From assembly GCA_002371825.1 (NCBI GenBank), contig DFHF01000015.1, positions 1-31,399 of the forward strand: a DNA stretch of 31,399 nt, in the 5' to 3' direction. Each line of letters begins with the position of its first letter. Position 1 is the first letter of the stretch. Below, in pieces: positions 26,055 through 31,399 of this stretch. Origin of the DNA: Ruminococcus flavefaciens (lineage in GTDB: Bacteria; Bacillota; Clostridia; Oscillospirales; Ruminococcaceae). Made by a program: the position numbers and the translations under genes. Under the pieces are notes generated by a model, which made no database searches, was not told the DNA's origin, and was given only the letters and a program-made list of their open reading frames with translations.

Positions 26055-26088
26055 GCAAATGAGACCGACTGTATTCACGATCGGTCTC
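26055..26088 (-). terminator. Terminator of the sigma/anti-sigma operon
   Basis: GAGACCGA/TCGGTCTC (26061-26068 and 26081-26088), 8-bp perfect stem, 12-base loop, T-rich sequence after it on the minus strand. Confidence 0.65.
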
Positions 26089-26154
26089 ATCATATACTAT
26101 TTTATTGCACTATTTTGCGTTTACACAGAATTTGGGATTGACCCGAAGAAGTAT

Positions 26155-27264
26155 TTAGTAATAAAATTCAACATCCTTCTGTTCGATCCTCCAGTCCTGA
26201 GCATCTTCATCGAATACTATCTTAAATGTTACTTCGCCGGGATAAGCTTCGTACTCTGCACTTGGAGTGCTATTCATCTTTCTTTTAAGTGTGAAAGATT
26301 TTTCGGTTACGTCGGTTATTTCCATCGGATCATCTGTCCAGTAATAACCGTTATCATAATCAGTATCAGTAGCGATAACTTTCTGATATAATTCGCCCTC
26401 ATACTCAATATATGTATATGCAAAATCTAATTTTCCGTCAGCAGGAAGAGTATCTGCTGTAAATGAAGGTCCGAATAATTTATAGTTATGTGTATATTCA
26501 GCATTGACAGAATAGAATGGATCATAATTTTTGCTGTAATGTGCATTGTAGATCTTTTTCAAGCCATCAATGCTTTTATCAGTAAGTCTTTCATCAGAAG
26601 TTTTACAATATGTTAGTTCATCATCACTTGTCCACCCGTCATACTGGATAGTGTAATTAAACCTCAGGCACTCTGAATTCCAATCAAATCCCAATGCACG
26701 GGCCATAATACCGAAGAAGAACTCATAATCCCAATAATCATCAGTGAGCCTATGTGCTGCCTCTTCAGGAGTCAAGCTCTTTGTATCAGTTACTTCTGTA
26801 GTTGTCTCAGCAACAGCAGAAGTGGCAGCAGTTGCAGCAGTTGTAGTTATTGCATCAGTTGTTGTAGTAATGCTTGTTATCACAGAAGATTCGGTAGTTG
26901 CTGCTGCCGTAGATGATGAACTTTCAGTAGAAGGCTCTGTTTCTGATGATGAGCTTGCTGCCGGAGCTGAATCCTTCATATTGCGGAGAAGATAGTTTCC
27001 TCCGCCGATCCCGCCTGCAATGATAGCAACTGCTGCTGCCATACCTGCGAACTTTATCCACCTTGGACGATTGTATTTTTCTACGCCGTGTACGCTGTTA
27101 TTGTTATCCTCATCAGCATGGTTTGTAATATTCATTTTCTTCTTAGTCATATTAAACATCCTCTCTCTGGCCGAATCTGACAGGGATGGATACTCTTTTG
27201 CAATTCTATCTGCGGTTTCAAGGTCAATGTCAAATTCCTTGAACATTTCATCTTTCATATTCAT
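26155..27264 (-). CDS. Probable anti-sigma factor, single membrane span with external domain
   Basis: 369 residues. The cytoplasmic N-terminus (about 1-68, with LSDSARERMFNMTKKKM) is followed by a membrane span (about 70-92, KFAGMAAAVAIIAGGIGGGN), a Ser/Thr/Glu-rich linker to about 170, then an external domain of about 200 residues rich in Tyr, Trp and Asp. The outer domain is not one I can name with confidence; an IseA-like or NTF2-like fold is a guess. It starts 12 bp after the ECF sigma gene with AAGGAGGG six bases before the ATG. Topology and position indicate a regulator that holds the sigma factor at the membrane until an outside signal arrives. Confidence 0.75.
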   Translation of the reverse strand: MNMKDEMFKEFDIDLETADRIAKEYPSLSDSARERMFNMTKKKMNITNHADEDNNNSVHGVEKYNRPRWIKFAGMAAAVAIIAGGIGGGNYLLRNMKDSAPAASSSSETEPSTESSSSTAAATTESSVITSITTTTDAITTTAATAATSAVAETTTEVTDTKSLTPEEAAHRLTDDYWDYEFFFGIMARALGFDWNSECLRFNYTIQYDGWTSDDELTYCKTSDERLTDKSIDGLKKIYNAHYSKNYDPFYSVNAEYTHNYKLFGPSFTADTLPADGKLDFAYTYIEYEGELYQKVIATDTDYDNGYYWTDDPMEITDVTEKSFTLKRKMNSTPSAEYEAYPGEVTFKIVFDEDAQDWRIEQKDVEFYY

Positions 27265-27276
27265 ACATATCCCTCC

Positions 27277-27843
27277 TTAATAATTTATGCCGACTTCACA
27301 AAGCATATTTTTCAGCTTTTGTCTTGCCCGGACGCTTCGTTTCTGTACTGCGGCTGCGGTCATTGAGATCGCTTTTCCTATTTCAGCTACTGTCATATTA
27401 TAGTAGTACTGTTTTATTATTATCGACGTGTCAGGTTCGCCTAATTCTTTTATTTTATTAAGTAAGATGGAATTGCGCTCTGACATCTCAGTAGATTCAA
27501 TTATGTTTTCTCCGGACGATATTTCCATGATCCCTTCATCTTCAGCAGATACTGTTCTATATACTTTTACACTTAGTTTTCTGTACATATCTATTGCTTT
27601 GCGTTTGGCTATCACTCCGATAAATCCTTTCAGGTCACCTTCTCGATCACCAAGATAATTCATCTTTTTGAATACCTCTGTACAAACATCACTCACACAT
27701 TCCTCTATATCTTCCGCAGTACCACAGCCTTTAAGTTTAGTTGCCGCTATGATATATACATAATTGCAGTATTCATCGAAAATTGCTTTCATGCACTCTT
27801 CCGGAGATCTTTTCATGTGTTCCTTGAACTCCTGATCTGTCAT
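27277..27843 (-). CDS. ECF-type RNA polymerase sigma factor
   Basis: 188 residues. Region 2 spans about 15-85 (FDEYCNYVYIIAATKLKG, DIEECVSDVCTEVFKK, FIGVIAKRKAIDMYRK) and region 4 about 120-185 (SIIIKQYYYNMTVAEIGKAI, then a helix-turn-helix). There is no region 1 or 3, which is the ECF layout. Two ATGs lie close together; the one at 27843 is seven bases from AAGGAGG and is preferred over 27849, which is too close. Co-transcribed with the anti-sigma gene. Upstream repeats at 27886-27912 may be its autoregulated promoter. Confidence 0.88.
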   Translation of the reverse strand: MTDQEFKEHMKRSPEECMKAIFDEYCNYVYIIAATKLKGCGTAEDIEECVSDVCTEVFKKMNYLGDREGDLKGFIGVIAKRKAIDMYRKLSVKVYRTVSAEDEGIMEISSGENIIESTEMSERNSILLNKIKELGEPDTSIIIKQYYYNMTVAEIGKAISMTAAAVQKRSVRARQKLKNMLCEVGINY

Positions 27844-27885
27844 ATGCATTCCTCCTTATATTCAGTTCAGCGATCGCTTTCATTC

Positions 27886-27912
27886 TACCAACTCGTACTT
27901 ACAGTACCAACT
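27886..27912 (-). promoter_or_regulatory. Direct and inverted repeats upstream of the ECF sigma gene
   Basis: On the minus strand AGTTGGTA occurs twice, 19 bp apart (27905-27912 and 27886-27893). The segment between them holds the inverted repeat GTACT-GTA-AGTAC (27895-27907). No sigma-A promoter is evident, so this may be the ECF-dependent promoter or an operator. A palindrome AGCGATCGCT lies at 27869-27878. Confidence 0.4.
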
Positions 27913-28076
27913 AGGACACTTTTCTAAAAATAATTTTATCACATTTTTTTGATGCGTTCAATACCGCCGCCGTACAAACGGATCCACTCAGCTAAAACGG
28001 CTTACTTCTCCGCAAAATCGGCTGAGGCAGCCAGTTACAAGTTCACTGCAAAGTCATTCTGCGGAGATGATCTCCC

Positions 28077-28149
28077 ATGTACTGGCAGTGTGAAGTTGAC
28101 ATAACCAGTGCGATGATGTAAAATCTAAGTAAGAGAAATCAGTATTCAG
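28077..28149 (+). repeat. 73-bp promoter-containing repeat, copy 1 (B)
   Basis: By hand alignment it matches 29550-29622 at 63 of 73 positions with no gap. It contains a complete promoter and, upstream of that, a conserved end of a reading frame (CTGGC.G.GTGAAGTTGACATAA). The unit looks like a duplicated gene end plus promoter. Confidence 0.7.
28096..28124 (+). promoter_or_regulatory. Promoter B of the repeated family
   Basis: TTGACA (28096-28101) and TAAAAT (28119-28124), 17-bp spacer ending in GATGATG. It would drive the two genes that follow. Confidence 0.7.
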
Positions 28150-28161
28150 AGGTGACATAGA

Positions 28162-28356
28162 GTGAAAGAAGCGCTGGTGAACTACAGCAAAAAAACCTTA
28201 ACGCATTCGGCATATAATACCCACGTCAGTATGAGGGCGTTGTTTCCTAACTTGTTACGGAAATTCAAAAAAATTCTTGTTCAACGAACAACGCAGACTA
28301 ATTTTGAATCTTTTCGTGAAAGAATTGAGCTCCATAATGATAAAATTGTCCAATAA
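28162..28356 (+). CDS. Small unrecognised protein (64 residues)
   Basis: GTG start at 28162 with AGAGGTG upstream, placed about 30 bp after promoter B. The product is basic (KKTLTHSAYNTHVSM, LLRKFKKILVQR) with no membrane segment or motif I recognise. It ends 21 bp before the next gene. It could be a real small protein, a degraded fragment or a leader; the promoter and ribosome site are the main support. Confidence 0.4.
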   Translation: MKEALVNYSKKTLTHSAYNTHVSMRALFPNLLRKFKKILVQRTTQTNFESFRERIELHNDKIVQ

Positions 28357-28377
28357 AATATGTGAAAGGCTTTGACT

Positions 28378-29049
28378 ATGAAGACAAAATACAAAAACAA
28401 AGAACTCCAAAAAGCGCTGTCGTTTAATATGCCCAGCCTGATCCTCTGTATTATCCTGTCGTTTTTTATGATGCTGTGTTTCGGACTCAGCTTATTCAAT
28501 ACTGCCAGGGAAATCGTTAACGGCTCTGAGCACGGCTTTATTTACATTCTCTGTCATGACCACCCTATCAGTCTTGCATTCGGTATCGTTCTGCTTTACT
28601 GGATATGCGTATGGGATCTGTTCGCTGAATCGCTTTATGCCCTGAGAAGTCTTCGTCCGGCATGTGGTAATCCCCGTTTCAGCGTCGCTGAGATCGACGC
28701 TCAGGCAGATCACCCGGACACGGTCTGGTTCCCGGCCTGCGCTGTTTATGCGGCTCCTGATATGATCATCGGTACTAATTGCGGCACAACCGCTGTGACC
28801 TACAGCGACATTGCTAAGTTCCGAATAACCAGCAGAACTTACTCAAGGCTCCGCGGCTACGTTACCCTATTTCCACTTTTCCAGAAACATCACTACAGGG
28901 AATTCACTGTATATACGTTAACTGTCACCACTAAAGATCACAAACGGCTGTATATCTACAAAGGCACCGCTACCGCTGATCTTCCTAAGCTGAAAGCCTT
29001 GCTCCTGGAAAAATGCGGCAGTGACCTTGTGTGGGAGGATTCAAAGTAA
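28378..29049 (+). CDS. Membrane protein with two predicted spans, function unknown
   Basis: 223 residues from ATG at 28378 (AAAGG nine bases upstream; an in-frame TTG six bases earlier is too close). Membrane segments at about 17-42 (SLILCIILSFFMMLCFGLSL) and 62-82 (SLAFGIVLLYWICVWDLF). A soluble C-terminal region of about 130 residues follows with beta-strand character (VYAAPDMIIGTNCGTTAVTY, YREFTVYTLTVTTKDHKRLY). The layout of two spans plus a PH-like domain is seen in bacterial YcxB/bPH-type proteins, but this is a resemblance only. Confidence 0.65.
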   Translation: MKTKYKNKELQKALSFNMPSLILCIILSFFMMLCFGLSLFNTAREIVNGSEHGFIYILCHDHPISLAFGIVLLYWICVWDLFAESLYALRSLRPACGNPRFSVAEIDAQADHPDTVWFPACAVYAAPDMIIGTNCGTTAVTYSDIAKFRITSRTYSRLRGYVTLFPLFQKHHYREFTVYTLTVTTKDHKRLYIYKGTATADLPKLKALLLEKCGSDLVWEDSK

Positions 29050-29137
29050 TAACCTGAATCCATGAGATCAATCGTCTGAAATTAGCTTTATATTATGGCA
29101 TCCATACATTGCCGAAGCATATGATCGTTACATGAGA

Positions 29138-29166
29138 TTGACATTGCTGCTGTGGTGATGTATAAT
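29138..29166 (+). promoter_or_regulatory. Promoter C of the repeated family
   Basis: TTGACA (29138-29143) and TATAAT (29161-29166), 17-bp spacer ending in GTGATG. The sequence TTGACATTG.TGCTG is shared with promoter A at 21553. Confidence 0.85.
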
Positions 29167-29219
29167 CTTAGTAATTAAAATTGAGCATACTGAGATCACG
29201 CCGGAAAGGAATATGCACC

Positions 29220-29537
29220 ATGAAAAACAAGAAGCAAGGCAATAACTGGACAGCTTACCATGATAATGATACAAATCGATACTTTGCAGAAATAATGTAC
29301 ACCAGCCGTGAGGGACGTGAGCAGTATGACTATGAGATAACTCAGGAGATCTATGCCAGCCTCGGCGCGTTCAGCGACGATATAGATAACGAGAGACTTA
29401 TCAAGACCGCAAAGAGAGTATATTCATTTGAGAACACTATGTATGGCACTCTTGGACCGGAAAGAACAGTCTGGGATGAAGAAGCCAACGAAACAATGAA
29501 TGAATGCGTTAAGAAGAATATCGATCAGCTTAAATAA
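29220..29537 (+). CDS. Small hypothetical protein (105 residues)
   Basis: ATG at 29220 with GGAAAGGA upstream. The frame is open from 29181, which is only eight bases after the predicted transcription start and has no ribosome site. The product is hydrophilic and acidic (NWTAYHDNDTNRYFAEIMYT, GREQYDYEITQEIYASL). No signal peptide or known motif is seen. It has its own promoter C and lies just before the repeat at 29550. Its function is unknown; an immunity-like or phage-like role would be speculation. Confidence 0.55.
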   Translation: MKNKKQGNNWTAYHDNDTNRYFAEIMYTSREGREQYDYEITQEIYASLGAFSDDIDNERLIKTAKRVYSFENTMYGTLGPERTVWDEEANETMNECVKKNIDQLK

Positions 29538-29549
29538 ATATGATTGCCT

Positions 29550-29622
29550 ATGTGCTGGCGGCGTGAAGTTGACATAACCTGTGCGATGATGTATAATCTA
29601 ACTAAGAAAAATCGGAATTTAG
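29550..29622 (+). repeat. 73-bp promoter-containing repeat, copy 2 (D)
   Basis: The second copy of the unit at 28077-28149. It includes the stretch GTGAAGTTGACATAACC and promoter D. Confidence 0.7.
29569..29597 (+). promoter_or_regulatory. Promoter D of the repeated family
   Basis: TTGACA (29569-29574) and TATAAT (29592-29597), perfect consensus with a 17-bp spacer ending in GATGATG. Confidence 0.85.
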
Positions 29623-29639
29623 CGAAAGAAGATGATAGT

Positions 29640-30136
29640 GTGGAATATGAAGTCTTTAACACGAGTGAAAAGCATAAAGATAATTTTTATAGAGATGATA
29701 TCGAAGAAATAATCAAGGAAAAGCAGATTGATCGAAAACGCTTTCACGAGTTTTCAAAGATAAATTATGTTGATATACTCCAAAAGTTCTTTTTTCTTTT
29801 TCCGACATCAAAAACTTTCCTGCTAATCCAAGGTCATTGGCAATTAACAGAATGCACTTTCAATCTAAGCTAAAAGAAGAAACTATAGATTGTATTTTAA
29901 GAACGGGTAACTGGTATGAATACATGAGTACGATAAAATCAGCAATACCTGATAATGAAACGAAGCTTTTTTTGATACTTTATGACGGATGGGTATATGA
30001 GGGAGAAATCAACGAAATGTTTTCTGTTCTGAATGAGATGTATTATCTTGGTGATTTTTATATCGTTTCTTCAAAATTCAACTGGTTTATATCTGTCAGC
30101 CATATAGAAGAAAATGCAGTTATGTATAGCCGCTAA
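29640..30136 (+). pseudogene. Frameshifted gene, product unrecognised
   Basis: Two overlapping frames appear to be one gene. The first, from a GTG at 29640 soon after promoter D, reads EYEVFNTSEKHKDNFYRDD to NLS and stops at 29871-29873. The second, open across 29774-30136, continues as LKEETIDCILRTGNWYEYM to the end HIEENAVMYSR. The crossing point must lie in the shared part, 29774-29873, perhaps the T-rich run at 29787-29801 or the AAGCTAAAAGAAG stretch. The joined product would be about 165 residues. The end (FYIVSSKFNWFISVSHIEENAV) is reminiscent of small immunity-type or DUF6756-like proteins, but I cannot assign it. Confidence 0.55.
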
Positions 30137-30141
30137 ATTCT

Positions 30142-30459
30142 GATTTACATCAGCACTCCCGTAAGGAGAACATCGATACCAACACACCGCAGGGACGATT
30201 CGTTCTGTCGATATTTGCGGCGCTCTCAGAGCTTGAATGTGAACAAACCCTACAGAGACAGCGTGAGGGAATTGCCATTGCTAAGTCTCAAGGCAAGTAC
30301 AAAGGCAGACAGCCTATTACAATTGACTGGGTAAAGTTCGGTCAGCTGTATCAGCAGTGGAAGTCTGGTACTATTACTGCTGTATGGTTTCAGAAAGAGA
30401 TGGGACTGCGTGCCAACACATTTTACCGTCGGCTCAAGGAATATGAGAGTAAAATATAG
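30142..30459 (+). pseudogene. Serine recombinase (resolvase/invertase) C-terminal remnant
   Basis: An open frame without a start codon encodes the end of a serine recombinase. It begins SRKENIDTNTPQGRFVLSIF and goes on as AALSELECEQTLQRQREGI and KSQGKYKGRQP, with a final helix-turn-helix (ITAVWFQKEMGLRANTFYRR) and a TAG at 30457-30459. The catalytic N-terminus with the active Ser is absent. It abuts the frameshifted gene ending at 30136, which marks a recombination or deletion junction. It is a clear trace of a lost mobile element. Confidence 0.87.
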
Positions 30460-30465
30460 CGAGGG

Positions 30466-30504
30466 AGTCGGTGCAGGCAAAACTGCACCGGCTACTTCTT
30501 TTTT
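30466..30504 (+). terminator. Terminator after the recombinase remnant
   Basis: AGTCGGTGCAG (30466-30476) and CTGCACCGGCT (30483-30493) pair over 11 positions with one G-T, then ACTTCTTTTTT. Confidence 0.85.
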
Positions 30505-30770
30505 CAATAGGGTGCCCGCTATTTCTGAAACATTTCAAAAGCCGAAATCCGACTTATGTGAAACGGTTTCTGAGCATTGCAATAGACTAAGGTCTATTGA
30601 CATAATAATATAATCATATCTGATTGAAAAGTTTCAAAAAACATACAAAAAATCTAATTTCAGTCATGGAATAAGGTTCAGCGCACAATTTTAACTCCGT
30701 AGTGGCGGGCTTTTAGTTTTTGATTAAACAAAATCTTGCAATAATCAAAAAATATTTTTTCAAAAAGGTA

Positions 30771-30799
30771 TTGACAAATGGATTTTTGTATGATATAAT
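30771..30799 (+). promoter_or_regulatory. Promoter of the T-box transcript
   Basis: Perfect TTGACA (30771-30776) and TATAAT (30794-30799), 17-bp spacer. Transcription should begin near 30806, at the base of T-box stem I. The preceding 30505-30770 is AT-rich with nothing else recognised. Confidence 0.87.
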
Positions 30800-30805
30800 C
30801 CAGAA

Positions 30806-31075
30806 CATAAGCTATGAGGAAGACAAGCAGAGAATTGCCAATGTCTACAGAAAGCCGGCGGTAGGTGTGAGCCGGTGATATGCAATACGATGTATCCCTT
30901 CTGAGCCGGAATGCTGAAAAGATTTCAGTAAGCGTTCCCGTGATTCTGCGTGAATGAATAGGACTTGCTGGAGTCTGAAGTGGTGTTACGCAATAGCGGC
31001 ACAATTTGAGTGGTACCGCGGGTAATCAGTTTATGATACTCGTCTCAAAGTATTTATCTTTGAGACGAGTTTTTT
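30806..31075 (+). ncRNA. T-box riboswitch (tRNA-sensing leader)
   Basis: Stem I begins with a kink-turn region (GCTATGAGGAAG, closing with CTTCTGAGC at 30898-30906). The specifier loop is 30823-30833 against 30887-30897, closed above by ATTGC/GCAAT. The distal part is AGAAAGCCGG...GTGAGCCGG, close to the usual AGAGA...GNUG motif. The T-box itself is TGGTACCGCGGG (31011-31022). The terminator is ACTCGTCTCAAAG/CTTTGAGACGAGT (31038-31050 and 31058-31070) with six T residues. The most likely specifier triplet is TGT at 30891-30893 (Cys), since an A follows and GA precedes. Neighbouring registers cannot be excluded by eye. Uncharged tRNA would favour the antiterminator and expression of the gene at 31157. 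Confidence 0.93.
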
Positions 31076-31156
31076 GTTTTTCGCGGTAAAGACAGCGGCA
31101 GTATTTTCTGCGACCGTTTCATTTTCCAGTATCAAATTTTAAAAGGAGAGATTATT

Positions 31157-31399
31157 ATGAGTAAAATGACGGAATTGCAAAATGCAGAAGTAAGGATCAG
31201 AGAGGTCGCAGAGCGTATTTCAAACCTGCGTGAAGACCTCGGTATTTCAGTCGAAGAAATGGCTGCAAATACAGGATACTCCGTTGAAGACTACAAAAAA
31301 TATGAATCAGGTGAACAGGATTTCAGTTTCACGTTCATCTACAAATGTGCTAATACCTTTAATGTCGATATCACTGACCTCATGGAAGGAAGCAGCCCT
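31157..31399 (+). CDS. XRE-family helix-turn-helix regulator, 5' part
   Basis: 81 codons run off the right edge. ATG at 31157 with AAGGAG eight bases upstream. The first 75 residues hold an XRE-type helix-turn-helix (ISNLREDLGISVEEMAANTG, then YSVEDYKKYESGEQDF and ANTFNVDITDLMEG). Proteins with this N-terminus commonly have a C-terminal cupin sensor domain and often precede an AMP-forming acyl-CoA ligase; neither is visible here. The T-box leader implies that this gene or operon answers to an aminoacyl-tRNA shortage. Confidence 0.82.
   Translation, partial: MSKMTELQNAEVRIREVAERISNLREDLGISVEEMAANTGYSVEDYKKYESGEQDFSFTFIYKCANTFNVDITDLMEGSSP

Noticed and set aside
27960..28103. Short plus-strand open stretch before promoter B as a gene
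   Set aside because: No start codon with ribosome site; treated as a possible decayed gene end within the repeated unit.
30250..30507. An 85-codon minus-strand frame over the recombinase remnant
   Set aside because: The plus strand carries recognisable resolvase sequence; the minus frame starts inside its terminator.
30597..30614. TTGACA close to TATAAT upstream of the T-box
   Set aside because: Only six bases separate the boxes, so they cannot form a sigma-A promoter together.
30678..31004. A 108-codon minus-strand frame over the T-box leader
   Set aside because: It overlaps a structured RNA whose motifs explain the sequence.

Overview
The window looks like a mid-GC, cellulosome-forming ruminococcal genome, most like Ruminococcus flavefaciens or R. 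champanellensis. This is inferred from three dockerin-bearing secreted proteins, the start of a GH48 cellulase, a sporulation regulator (SpoIIID), Gram-positive promoters and terminators, and a T-box leader. I have no database hit behind the species guess. No rRNA, tRNA or CRISPR array was seen.

Layout. 1-285 is the 5' end of a GH48 exoglucanase on the minus strand, behind a perfect TTGACA-17-TATAAT promoter. 862-5649 is a four-gene operon: ABC ATPase, permease, GldG-like protein and DUF4340 protein. It is followed by spoIIID. 6148-8486 (minus) is a PhoP/PhoR-type two-component system. 8741-11962 (minus) pairs an XRE regulator with a dockerin-bearing GH44 xyloglucanase/endoglucanase, behind two tandem promoters. 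A SulP transporter with a long extra C-terminus (minus) lies back to back with a purine-salvage operon (hpt-pbuG, plus). Next come an LRR-dockerin protein, a glutathione-peroxidase-like/radical SAM pair, a DUF3737 beta-helix protein, a DEDDh exonuclease and a lipoprotein esterase.

Accessory region, about 23.3-30.5 kb. It holds a multi-domain pectate-lyase-like/CBM6/dockerin gene whose signal peptide is broken by a one-base shift, an ECF sigma/anti-sigma pair, several small unrecognised genes, a frameshifted gene and a serine-recombinase remnant. Three genes here and the esterase at 21.6 kb sit behind four closely related promoters that share spacer sequence, including a 73-bp duplicated block. 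This repeated promoter module is the most unusual pattern in the window. The right edge has a T-box riboswitch ahead of a truncated XRE-type regulator.

Common themes. Extracellular plant-polysaccharide breakdown (GH48, GH44, pectate-lyase-like/CBM6, LRR-dockerin) is interleaved with signalling and regulation. Sixteen sigma-A-type promoters were read, all with 17-bp spacers. They were used to correct start codons where the longest open frame runs through a promoter.
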